Shown: in pieces, positions 56,466 through 64,000 of the stretch | How positions within the stretch are numbered: the first letter of the stretch is position 1 | Layout of the letters: every line of letters starts with the position of its first letter | Assembly: GCF_034661295.1 (NCBI RefSeq) | Contig: NZ_CP141062.1 | Coordinates: 248,001 to 312,000, forward strand | Direction: 5' to 3' | Source of the DNA: Faecalibacter sp. LW9 | Lineage (GTDB): Bacteria > Bacteroidota > Bacteroidia > Flavobacteriales > Weeksellaceae | DNA: 64,000 nt | Notes under the pieces: generated by a model | What the model was told of the DNA's origin: nothing | The model's database searches: none | What the model saw: the letters and a program-made list of their open reading frames with translations, nothing else | Position numbers and translations under genes: made by a program

Positions 56466-57543
56466 GGTTTTAATTTCTGGCGGAGGAACTGGTGGACATA
56501 TCTATCCAGCAATTGCTATAGCAGATGAAATCAAGCGTCGTTTACCGAACGCTCAAATTTTATTTGTAGGAGCAGATAGTAAGATGGAAATGGAGAAGGT
56601 ACCAAAAGCTGGATATGACATAAAAGGATTACCAATTGCAGGTTTTGATCGCAGCAATATGAAGGCGAATTTAAAGTTCCCTTTTAAAGTGATCAAAAGC
56701 TTATCATTAGCCAAGAAAATCTACAACGATTTTCAGCCTGATTTAGCTGTTGGTACTGGTGGTTATGCAAGTGGTCCTATGCTATGGATCGCAGGAAAGA
56801 ATAATGTTCCTTATGTTTTGCAAGAACAAAATTCGTTTCCAGGAGTAACCAACAAAATTTTAAAAAACAAAGCTAGTGTTATTTGTATAGCTTATGAAAA
56901 TATTGCTCAATTTCCAGTAGAAAAAGTGAAGTATACTGGGAATCCTATACGAAGTGAGATTTTTACTAATTTACCTTCAAAGGCAGAAGCGATTCAACAA
57001 TTTAATTTGAATCCTGATTTACCAACCCTTTTATCGGTTGGGGGATCTCAAGGATCTCGAGCAGTAAATAATGCTTGGTTAGAAAAATTAGATGAATTAG
57101 TTGCAAGTAAAGTTCAATTGATTTGGCAAACAGGTAAATTGGATTATCAAAAGATCAAATCGATAGTAGGAGATCAATACCCTACAATCCATGTAACGGA
57201 ATTTATCTATAATATGCAAGATGCCTATGCTGCTGCAGATTGTATTGTTTCAAGAGCAGGAGCGATGGCAATATCGGAATTAAGTATTATTGGAAAACCA
57301 ACAATATTACTTCCTTTACCTTCTGCTGCCGAAGATCATCAAACAAAAAATGCAATGGCTTTGGTGCAACAAGAGGCTGCTATTTTAATCAAAGATAGCG
57401 AAGCAAAAGAAAAATTAGTTCCAACGGTCATTGCTTTGGCAAACGATGGAGCATTAAAGAATAAATTATCAAACAATATCAAAACATTGGGTAAACCAAA
57501 TGCGACAAAAGAAATTGTTGATATCTTATTGAATTTATTATAA
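56443..57543 (+). CDS. murG: Lipid II synthase (GlcNAc transferase)
   Basis: 366 aa from the ATG at 56443 (the frame is open further upstream to a TTG, but family members begin just before the Gly loop). Transfers GlcNAc to lipid I at the inner membrane face. G-loop ISGGGTGGHIYPAIAIADE, second loop VGTGGYASGPM, and the UDP-GlcNAc site SRAGAMAISELSIIGKPTILLPLPSAAEDHQ. The start lies within the end of ftsW (23-bp overlap). Confidence 0.96.
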   Translation: MTSKTSPKVLISGGGTGGHIYPAIAIADEIKRRLPNAQILFVGADSKMEMEKVPKAGYDIKGLPIAGFDRSNMKANLKFPFKVIKSLSLAKKIYNDFQPDLAVGTGGYASGPMLWIAGKNNVPYVLQEQNSFPGVTNKILKNKASVICIAYENIAQFPVEKVKYTGNPIRSEIFTNLPSKAEAIQQFNLNPDLPTLLSVGGSQGSRAVNNAWLEKLDELVASKVQLIWQTGKLDYQKIKSIVGDQYPTIHVTEFIYNMQDAYAAADCIVSRAGAMAISELSIIGKPTILLPLPSAAEDHQTKNAMALVQQEAAILIKDSEAKEKLVPTVIALANDGALKNKLSNNIKTLGKPNATKEIVDILLNLL

Positions 57544-58886
57544 TGGGAATTTTAGATAAAACATATTATTATTTTATAGGTGCCGGAGGAATCGGAATGA
57601 GTGCCTTAGAACGTTATTTCAAATCGATTGGAAAAACAGTTTTAGGGTATGATAAGACACCTACAGAATTAACTTCTGCCTTAATCGAGGAAGGGATTGA
57701 AATTCATTTTGAAGACAACACCGATTTGATTCCTGCTGAAATTAATCAAGAAAATACGTTGGTTATTTATACACCTGCGATCCCAAAAGATCACAAAGAA
57801 TTAAATTATTTCTTTGATCAAAATTATGAAGTATTAAAGCGTTCAGAGGTTTTAGGTGCAATAACAAAACATACTTATGCCATTGGCGTAGCAGGAACAC
57901 ACGGTAAAACGACAACGTCATCTATATTAGGTCATTTATTAAAAGTTGCAGATTTAGAATCTACAGCATTCTTAGGTGGTATTGCAGAGAATTATCACTC
58001 GAATATCATTCTGAATGGATCGAAATATACTGTGGCTGAAGCTGATGAATTTGACCGCTCTTTTTTACGTTTATCTCCTAAGTTAGCCATTATCACTTCT
58101 GATGATGCTGATCACTTGGATATTTATGGTGAGCGTGAAGAGGTTAAAAAATCATTTCAGGAGTTTGGTTCAATCGTTGAAGAGCAATTATTTGTTCGTA
58201 AAGGATTGAATTTTCCGAATTCAAAAACGTATGGAATAGAAGAAGGAGCAGATTATGATGGAGTAAATGTCCGCATTGAAGATGGTTTTTATGTGTTTGA
58301 TGTTAATACGCCAAATGGGACATTAAAAGACATCAAATTTCAATTGCCAGGACGTCATAACATGGAAAATGCTGTAGCTGCCATCGCTGTTGCGGATTAC
58401 TTAGGAATATCAAGTGAAAAGATACATGAAGCTTTGGCTTCTTTTATTGGAGTGAAGCGTAGATTTAACCGTTTTATGATTCATGATAAAGTGTATGTAG
58501 ATGATTATGCACATCATCCAACAGAACTTAATGCGGTGATTCGTTCTTTAAAAGAGTTATATCCTGGAAAAAAATTATTAGGGATATTTCAACCTCATTT
58601 ATTTACACGTACAAGAGATTTTGCAGCGGAATTTGCTGAAAGCTTGTCTGAACTGGATGAACTAATTTTATTAGACATCTATCCAGCACGAGAATTGCCT
58701 ATTAAAGGAATTACTTCAAAATGGTTATTGGATATGGTAAATTTAAAGGAAAAATCAGTATATTCATTAGAAGAAGCATTACCTGCGATACAATCAAAAG
58801 ATTTTGATGTGTTATTAACGGTAGGTGCAGGGAATATTGATACATTAGTTACACCGATAAAAAAATGGTTAGAAAGTGAAGCGTAA
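57543..58886 (+). CDS. murC: UDP-MurNAc:L-alanine ligase
   Basis: 447 aa. First amino-acid addition to UDP-MurNAc. N-terminal GAGGIGMSALERYF, P-loop VAGTHGKTTTSSILGHLL (about 118-134), EADEFDRSFL, DDYAHHPTELNAVI, and FQPHLFTRTRDF. The ATG uses the last base of the murG stop (TAATG), so translation is likely coupled. Confidence 0.97.
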   Translation: MGILDKTYYYFIGAGGIGMSALERYFKSIGKTVLGYDKTPTELTSALIEEGIEIHFEDNTDLIPAEINQENTLVIYTPAIPKDHKELNYFFDQNYEVLKRSEVLGAITKHTYAIGVAGTHGKTTTSSILGHLLKVADLESTAFLGGIAENYHSNIILNGSKYTVAEADEFDRSFLRLSPKLAIITSDDADHLDIYGEREEVKKSFQEFGSIVEEQLFVRKGLNFPNSKTYGIEEGADYDGVNVRIEDGFYVFDVNTPNGTLKDIKFQLPGRHNMENAVAAIAVADYLGISSEKIHEALASFIGVKRRFNRFMIHDKVYVDDYAHHPTELNAVIRSLKELYPGKKLLGIFQPHLFTRTRDFAAEFAESLSELDELILLDIYPARELPIKGITSKWLLDMVNLKEKSVYSLEEALPAIQSKDFDVLLTVGAGNIDTLVTPIKKWLESEA

Positions 58887-59619
58887 CGAAGTCATATATA
58901 TGATTTTAGGGTTTATCGTACTTATCTTTTTGGTAAGTTTTTCGGTAATCCAAAACGCAACACGTCCAGTAGATAAACTTGAAATTAAGTTTTTATCGGA
59001 TAAACCAAACTTTTTCCTTTCAGAAGAAGCCATTCAAGAAATTGTCAATCAGAATGAAAGTGTTGATATTAAATCGTTGACACTTCATGAGGTGGATGTC
59101 AAAAAAATTGAAGATAAAGTCGCAAAAAGCCCTTATGTCGATTCAGTTGAGGTAAGCAAAGATGTAAAAGGAGCCATTCATTTTGATATCAAAACTAACG
59201 TTCCAGTGGCTCGTATTATGTCTCCAAAAGGTGAATTTTATATTTCGGAAAAAGGACATAAAATGCCATTATCTAAAAAGAATTCGGCATTGGTTTTACT
59301 CGTGAATGGTGATGTCAAAGAATCAGAATTCGAAGAGTTGAGTTTATTTGTTCAAACCATCCAAAAAGATGATTTGCTAAAGAACCACATTATCGGAATC
59401 GAAAAAAGTGGGAAAAGATCCTACAATTTAATCGTAAATAGAGGAAAATTTTATATAGAATTCGGAACTTTAAATAATTTTGAAAAAAAATTGAATAATT
59501 TAAAGTTATTTTACGAACAATATATTAACTATGTTGGTATTGACCAATATGAAAAATTAAGTCTAAAATTTGTAAACCAAGTTGTAGCAACCAAAAGACC
59601 CGTACATGATGAACAATAA
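58876..59619 (+). CDS. ftsQ: FtsQ-like division protein
   Basis: 247 aa from a GTG that overlaps the murC end by 11 bp. One N-terminal membrane segment (YMILGFIVLIFLVSFSVIQ, about 8-27), a POTRA-like periplasmic part (VKKIEDKVAKSPYVDSVEV), then the beta domain (VARIMSPKGEFYISEKGHKM). It belongs to the FtsQBL scaffold. Weak conservation; the call rests on topology and position before ftsA. Confidence 0.9.
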   Translation: MKRNEVIYMILGFIVLIFLVSFSVIQNATRPVDKLEIKFLSDKPNFFLSEEAIQEIVNQNESVDIKSLTLHEVDVKKIEDKVAKSPYVDSVEVSKDVKGAIHFDIKTNVPVARIMSPKGEFYISEKGHKMPLSKKNSALVLLVNGDVKESEFEELSLFVQTIQKDDLLKNHIIGIEKSGKRSYNLIVNRGKFYIEFGTLNNFEKKLNNLKLFYEQYINYVGIDQYEKLSLKFVNQVVATKRPVHDEQ

Positions 59620-61090
59620 GATTGCAGTAGGATTAGACATCGGAACTACTAAAATTGTTGCCTTAGTAGGAAGAAAAAATGAAAATGGAAAGATAGAAAT
59701 TCTTGGCTATGGACAAGCGAAGAGTTTAGGAGTGCATAGAGGTGTGGTAAATAATATTACCCAAACAATTAATTCTATTCGCGAAGCTGTAGATAAAGCA
59801 GAACAATCTTCGGGTATTAAAATTACTGAGGTGACTGTAGGAATTGCTGGACAACATATTCGTAGTTTACAACATAGTGACTATATCACACGAGAAAACT
59901 CGGAAGAAGTCATAGATGAGAATGATATCAAAAAATTAATTAACCAAGTACACAAGTTAGTAATGTTACCTGGTGAAGAGATCATTCACGTTTTACCACA
60001 AGATTATAAAGTAGATAATGAAGATGGAATTACAGTTCCGATGGGAATGTACGGAAGTCGTTTAGAAGCAAATTTTCATGTGGTAGTTGGTCAAATCTCA
60101 TCCATTCGAAATATTGCACACTGTGTCAAAAAAGCGGGACTTAAATTAGCATCTATTTCTTTAGAACCTATTGCATCTTCAGAAGCTGCTCTTAGTACGG
60201 AAGAGAAAGAAGCTGGTGTTGCATTAATTGATATTGGTGGGGGTACAACGGATATTGCAATTTTTAAAGATAATATCATCAAACATACATCTGTTATACC
60301 TTTCGGAGGAAACGTCATTTCAGAGGATATCAAAACAGGATGTTCAATCATTGGTAAACAAGCAGAACTTCTAAAACAACGTTTTGGGTCTGCATGGCCA
60401 GCAGAAAATAAAGAATCTGAAATTGTTTCAATTCCAGGTTTAAAAGGTCGCGAAGCGAAAGAAATTTCTTTGAAACGTTTGTCTCAAATTATTCATGCTC
60501 GTGTACAAGAAATATTAGAACAAGTTTATTTAGAACTAAGAAACTATGGATGCGAAGAGCATAAAAAGAAATTAATTGCTGGTATCGTATTAACAGGTGG
60601 TGGTTCTAAATTGAAACATATTCGTCAATTAACAGAGTATGTAACAGGAATGGATGTACGTATCGGATACTCTAATGAGCATATCGTTGGAAGTAAATCA
60701 GATGAGATTAGTGGTCCAGAATATGCTACTTCTGTAGGCTTATTGATGAAAGGTCTTGAAGATTTGGAAGATAAATTACACGCGAATTTATTTGCTCCAA
60801 TCCAAGAGACTTTAAATGCAGAGGAACAGAAAAAGACTGTAGAATCAACAATAGAAACAGCAATTACAGAATTTGCTACAACTTCACAGCCAGAGCCTGT
60901 AAAACCAGAACCAATTCAACAGGAAGAAACTAGACTTGTAGAAAAAGAAATTGAATCGAAAGTGGATGAATTAACTGGAGAAGTTATTGGAGAGGCGACA
61001 GAAAATACGAAAAAACCAGGAAGAGAAAAGAAAAATTTCTTTTCGAAATGGACAGACAAGTTCATTCAAATGATCAACGAAACCGAATAA
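59606..61090 (+). CDS. ftsA: Cell-division ATPase FtsA
   Basis: 494 aa. Actin-fold protein that ties FtsZ to the membrane. Phosphate-1 motif VGLDIGTTKIVALVG, the SHS2-type 1C domain (about 85-165), phosphate-2 VALIDIGGGTTDIAIF, and adenosine motif GIVLTGGGSKLKHI. After the core (about residue 400) comes a Glu/Thr-rich linker and an amphipathic end (KNFFSKWTDKFIQMI) that should dip into the membrane. Overlaps ftsQ by 14 bp. Confidence 0.97.
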   Translation: MMNNKIAVGLDIGTTKIVALVGRKNENGKIEILGYGQAKSLGVHRGVVNNITQTINSIREAVDKAEQSSGIKITEVTVGIAGQHIRSLQHSDYITRENSEEVIDENDIKKLINQVHKLVMLPGEEIIHVLPQDYKVDNEDGITVPMGMYGSRLEANFHVVVGQISSIRNIAHCVKKAGLKLASISLEPIASSEAALSTEEKEAGVALIDIGGGTTDIAIFKDNIIKHTSVIPFGGNVISEDIKTGCSIIGKQAELLKQRFGSAWPAENKESEIVSIPGLKGREAKEISLKRLSQIIHARVQEILEQVYLELRNYGCEEHKKKLIAGIVLTGGGSKLKHIRQLTEYVTGMDVRIGYSNEHIVGSKSDEISGPEYATSVGLLMKGLEDLEDKLHANLFAPIQETLNAEEQKKTVESTIETAITEFATTSQPEPVKPEPIQQEETRLVEKEIESKVDELTGEVIGEATENTKKPGREKKNFFSKWTDKFIQMINETE

Positions 61091-61121
61091 AAAAACAAAT
61101 TGAACGACAAATAATAAGAAT

Positions 61122-62960
61122 ATGAGTGATATCTTAACAGGTGATGTACTATTTGATCTACCAAAAAGTCATTCGAAAGCAATCAAAGTAATTGGAGTTG
61201 GTGGTGGAGGTAGTAATGCCGTAAACTACATGTACGAGCAAGGAATTGCTGGTGTAGACTTCGTAATTAGTAATACAGATGCGCAAGCATTAGCCAATAG
61301 TCCAGTTCCAACTAAAATTCAGTTAGGTCAAGCCATTACTGAAGGATTAGGAGCAGGAGCAAATCCTGAAGTAGGTGAACAAGCTGCTTTAGAAAGTGTC
61401 GATGATGTAAGAGCTGTTTTAGATGCTGGTACAAAAATGGTGTTCGTAACTGCCGGTATGGGTGGTGGAACAGGTACCGGAGCTGCACCAGTAATTGCAG
61501 GTATCGCTAAAGAATTAGGTATCTTAACTGTAGGAATTGTTACAGCGCCATTCTATTTTGAAGGTAGAATGAGGTTAGAACAAGCTGAAAAGGGTATCGA
61601 AAAATTACGTGAAAATGTTGATTCTTTAATTGTTATCAACAATGATAAATTACGTGAACTATATGGAAACTTAGGATTTAAATCTGGTTTCTCTAAAGCT
61701 GATGAAGTTTTAACAACTGCTGCAAAAGGAATTGCTGAAGTGATTACGCAACACTATGCAATGAATATCGATTTACGTGATGCGCGTACCGTATTAGCAA
61801 ATTCGGGTACAGCGATCATGGGGTCTGCAAAAGCTTCTGGGGAAAATAAAGCCAAAGAAGCAATTACGTCGGCCTTAGACTCTCCTTTATTAAATAATAA
61901 TAAAATTACGGGAGCTCGTAATGTATTATTATTGTTATTATCTGGTAACACAGAGATTACAATGGATGAAATTGGTATAATCAACGATCATATCCAAAAT
62001 GAAGCAGGTAATTCTGCGAACATTATTATGGGTATTGGTGAAGATCCAGAATTAGGTGATGCTATCAGTGTAACAATTGTTGCGACGGGTTTTCCGGCAG
62101 ATGATCAATCTTACACAGGGAAAGAAGAGGTAAGAGTAGTTCATACCTTAGTGGAAGAACAAACGATTAGTCGTCCGTTATCGACAGAAAATCAAGCGCA
62201 ACCTCGTGTTGTTCCTGTTGTTTCGAAAGTGAATCCAATTTCATTAAATTTTGGACGTAATGCGGCTCCTACTCAGCCAGCACAATCTGCTCCATCATAC
62301 CAAGCGCCTCAGCAGCCATCTAATCCTCAAAATAATTATCAAGGATATTCACAAGCTCCAACGCAAGCTCCTGATGGAACAGTACGCTATACATTAGAAG
62401 ATGATGAGGTAGCCCCAGTACAGCAAAGAACAAATTATGATGATCTTGAACCTCGTTTGAAGTCTGCTCCTTCAACTCCATCTCAAAATGCTCCTCAAAG
62501 CACAGGATATGGACAGCAAACATCTAACCCATATCAAGGTGTAAATCATTCTTCAACGCCCTCTAACGAGCCTCAAAACAGTTATACAGGATATCAATCA
62601 CCTCAATCTCAAGTTTTCAACATTGATAATGTTCCAGCGATGCAGTCTCAACAAGAGTCTCCATCTGTAGCAGTTGAGGAAGAAACTGTTCAACCAATTA
62701 TGGAACAGACTGCAGATACAACATTGGATCAAACCGTAGAAGATAGAAGAAACAGACTTCGTCAATTCAACTTTAAATTTAATTCGCAATTGACGAATCA
62801 ACAAGTTGATGAGTACGAACAGATTCCTGCTTATCAAAGACAAGGAGTCCAGTTATCTAATCGAACTGAAAATAAGACGTCTGATTTATCATTAGGTACA
62901 AACAATAACAATGAACCTCAGATTCGTCCAAATAACTTCTTACACGATAATGTAGATTAA
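61122..62960 (+). CDS. ftsZ: Cell-division tubulin FtsZ with long linker
   Basis: 612 aa. The GTPase core covers about residues 15-330: GVGGGGSNAVNYMYEQGI, the tubulin signature GGGTGTGAAPVIAG, and the T7 loop region LRDARTVLANSG. A Gln/Pro/Ser-rich disordered linker of about 230 residues follows (QSAPSYQAPQQPSNPQNNY), then a conserved tail (NNFLHDNVD) that likely binds FtsA. The core makes the Z-ring. Last gene of the dcw cluster, 31 bp after ftsA, with a strong terminator. Confidence 0.98.
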   Translation: MSDILTGDVLFDLPKSHSKAIKVIGVGGGGSNAVNYMYEQGIAGVDFVISNTDAQALANSPVPTKIQLGQAITEGLGAGANPEVGEQAALESVDDVRAVLDAGTKMVFVTAGMGGGTGTGAAPVIAGIAKELGILTVGIVTAPFYFEGRMRLEQAEKGIEKLRENVDSLIVINNDKLRELYGNLGFKSGFSKADEVLTTAAKGIAEVITQHYAMNIDLRDARTVLANSGTAIMGSAKASGENKAKEAITSALDSPLLNNNKITGARNVLLLLLSGNTEITMDEIGIINDHIQNEAGNSANIIMGIGEDPELGDAISVTIVATGFPADDQSYTGKEEVRVVHTLVEEQTISRPLSTENQAQPRVVPVVSKVNPISLNFGRNAAPTQPAQSAPSYQAPQQPSNPQNNYQGYSQAPTQAPDGTVRYTLEDDEVAPVQQRTNYDDLEPRLKSAPSTPSQNAPQSTGYGQQTSNPYQGVNHSSTPSNEPQNSYTGYQSPQSQVFNIDNVPAMQSQQESPSVAVEEETVQPIMEQTADTTLDQTVEDRRNRLRQFNFKFNSQLTNQQVDEYEQIPAYQRQGVQLSNRTENKTSDLSLGTNNNNEPQIRPNNFLHDNVD

Positions 62961-62985
62961 TTCAATCACAATATTCTTATTATAT

Positions 62986-63013
62986 AAAGCTTCAACTCTT
63001 CAGTTGAAGCTTT
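62986..63013 (+). terminator. Terminator of the dcw cluster
   Basis: Perfect 12-bp stem AAAGCTTCAACT/AGTTGAAGCTTT with tetraloop and T run, 25 bp past ftsZ. Confidence 0.92.
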
Positions 63014-63046
63014 TTTTGTTGTAAATTTGATGTAAAATAATATCAT

Positions 63047-63499
63047 ATGAGTTTAGAAGCAAATATCATGTCTCAATTAAAAGAGGCAATGAAAGCTAAA
63101 AATACAATCGCTTTGGAAGCACTACGTGCTGTAAAATCAGAATTATTATTAGCAAAAACTTCTGGAGCTGGAGGTGAGTTTACAGAAGCACAAGAAATTG
63201 CTTTATTACAAAAGTTAGTAAAGCAAAGAAAAGAAGCAGCAGAACAATTTAAAGCCAATAATCGTACGGAATTAGAAGAAAAAGAATTGGCTCAAGCTGA
63301 AGTTATCATGCAATTTTTACCAAAACAATTATCTTCAGAAGAATTGGAAGTCATCATTAAAGAGATTATTGCTGAGGTAGGAGCTACATCGCCTAAGGAT
63401 ATGGGGAAAGTAATGGGTGCAGCATCATCAAAATTAGCTGGTAAAGCAGAAGGAAAATTAATTTCAGAAAAAGTAAAAGAATTATTAAACCAAATGTAA
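63047..63499 (+). CDS. yqeY: GatB/YqeY-domain protein
   Basis: 150 aa. Starts SLEANIMSQLKEAMKAKNTIALEALRAVKSEL, followed by EIALLQKLVKQRKEAAEQF, and ends in the YqeY tail (TSPKDMGKVMGAASSKLAGKAEG). The domain is the tRNA-binding tail of GatB found alone; the role of free YqeY is not settled. It follows ftsZ in many flavobacteria, though here a terminator lies between. Confidence 0.92.
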   Translation: MSLEANIMSQLKEAMKAKNTIALEALRAVKSELLLAKTSGAGGEFTEAQEIALLQKLVKQRKEAAEQFKANNRTELEEKELAQAEVIMQFLPKQLSSEELEVIIKEIIAEVGATSPKDMGKVMGAASSKLAGKAEGKLISEKVKELLNQM

Positions 63500-63525
63500 T
63501 TCTTTATATCCCACTTTAATGAAAT

Positions 63526-63560
63526 AAAAAAGCTAAGACAATCAATGTCTTAGCTTTTTT
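63526..63560 (+). terminator. Terminator after yqeY
   Basis: Stem AGCTAAGACA/TGTCTTAGCT (63531-63540/63546-63555), extended by A/T pairs, 5-nt loop, T run. Confidence 0.9.
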
Positions 63561-63744
63561 TGATAATAAATGTGTATTTTTATTAAATTTAAAAAATGCT
63601 GATAATCAGTGAGATAACTAAAAAAATACTTCAAATCATAATATTTTTAGGAAATCGTCTTTATTTTAACAATTTTTTAACAATTCATGTAAAACCTTTA
63701 CTATACAATGGTTCCGAGCATTTTCCTTACTTGAAAATACCTTA

Positions 63745-63788
63745 TTAGAATAATTCTAAATAAGTAGGGGGTATCCTCCTTAAATTTG
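63745..63788 (+). promoter_or_regulatory. Promoter with a 7-1-7 palindrome ahead of the last gene
   Basis: TTAGAATAATTCTAA (63745-63759) is a perfect 7-1-7 palindrome with the AATnATT core seen in Fur/PerR-family boxes. TAAATTTG at 63781-63788 is a perfect -7 box 26 bp before the ATG. The palindrome covers the -33 region. The rest of the gap from 63561 shows nothing I can name. Confidence 0.45.
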
Positions 63789-63813
63789 CAACGTAATCAG
63801 AAAAATCTAACGG

Positions 63814-64000
63814 ATGAAAAAAATTATATTGACGTTGGTAACATCGTTAATGATTTTTCCAATAGCAAATGCTGATGGTAAAATTTTAAGAGGATCGGAA
63901 GCCGAACTACTTGAGGGTCAAGCTAGAATCGTGCTAAATCCAAATGAAAGATTTAACATTCTGGCTGATAATGATACTATTAAACCTGTTAATGATAGTA
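63814..64000 (+). CDS. Secreted protein (N-terminal part only)
   Basis: Starts MKKIILTLVTSLMIFPIANA, a clear Sec signal peptide (cleavage after about residue 20), followed by DGKILRGSEAELLEGQARIV and PNERFNILADNDT. The gene leaves the window after 62 codons. The opening is compatible with the propeptide of a secreted metallopeptidase, but that is a guess; no domain is complete. Confidence 0.65.
   Translation, partial: MKKIILTLVTSLMIFPIANADGKILRGSEAELLEGQARIVLNPNERFNILADNDTIKPVNDS

Noticed and set aside
1-64000. CRISPR arrays, tRNA or rRNA genes, prophage or integrase
   Set aside because: No regularly spaced repeats, no tRNA-like cloverleaf or CCA-ended sequence recognised in the gaps, and no phage or integrase genes seen. 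A tRNA scan would be decisive.

Overview
The window looks like a piece of chromosome from an AT-rich Bacteroidota bacterium of the class Flavobacteriia, probably Weeksellaceae-like (Empedobacter/Chryseobacterium range). This rests on the SusC/SusD pair, the -7 promoter boxes of the form TAnnTTTG, a DksA-like protein without zinc cysteines encoded between ileS and lspA, a DUF2723 membrane protein, a DUF4836-like lipoprotein, PASTA-tailed FtsI, a long-linker FtsZ and the absence of Shine-Dalgarno sequences. The genus is inference. I recognised no rRNA, tRNA or CRISPR array.

Layout. 1-17.9 kb is mostly housekeeping: an ABC exporter (partial), truA, a phosphodiesterase, a lipoprotein hydrolase, mnmA, a NhaC-type antiporter, a broken cupin gene, a VIT/vWA/OmpA surface protein, an RsmB-type methyltransferase, a thioesterase, tex, a decayed small gene, and the ileS-dksA-lspA operon. 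18.0-21.5 kb is a tightly overlapping lipoprotein/ABC ATPase/FtsX-like permease operon of unknown job. 21.5-23.6 kb holds three small outer-membrane beta-barrel genes. One carries an out-of-frame G8 tract; the other two share sigma-54-like promoter elements. 23.8-29.7 kb has the DUF2723 protein, guaB and an orphan secreted protein.

29.8-38.6 kb is the accessory part: a SusCD pair whose susC is cut in two by an IS1182-type element, a frameshifted rnhB, and a second, diverged IS1182-type element with a frameshifted transposase. 38.6-47.2 kb returns to a TonB-dependent receptor, mscL-lgt-yidD, a thioredoxin-like protein, rarA (with an internal stop), aroQ, engB and an alpha/beta hydrolase.

47.4-63.0 kb is a complete flavobacterial dcw cluster (mraZ, rsmH, ftsL, ftsI, murE, mraY, murD, ftsW, murG, murC, ftsQ, ftsA, ftsZ), nearly all overlapping, that makes and polymerises peptidoglycan precursors at the division site. 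It starts with a three-copy 10-bp repeat that looks like a MraZ operator. yqeY and the start of a secreted protein follow.

No clearly new multi-gene defence or biosynthetic system is visible. The best leads are the mraZ operator repeats, the slippery G8 tract in an outer-membrane protein, the shared sigma-54-like promoters, the lipoprotein/ABC operon, and an unusual number of single-base lesions in otherwise conserved genes (cupin, rnhB, rarA, an IS transposase, a small secreted protein). The lesions are either real decay or base-call errors and need read-level checking.
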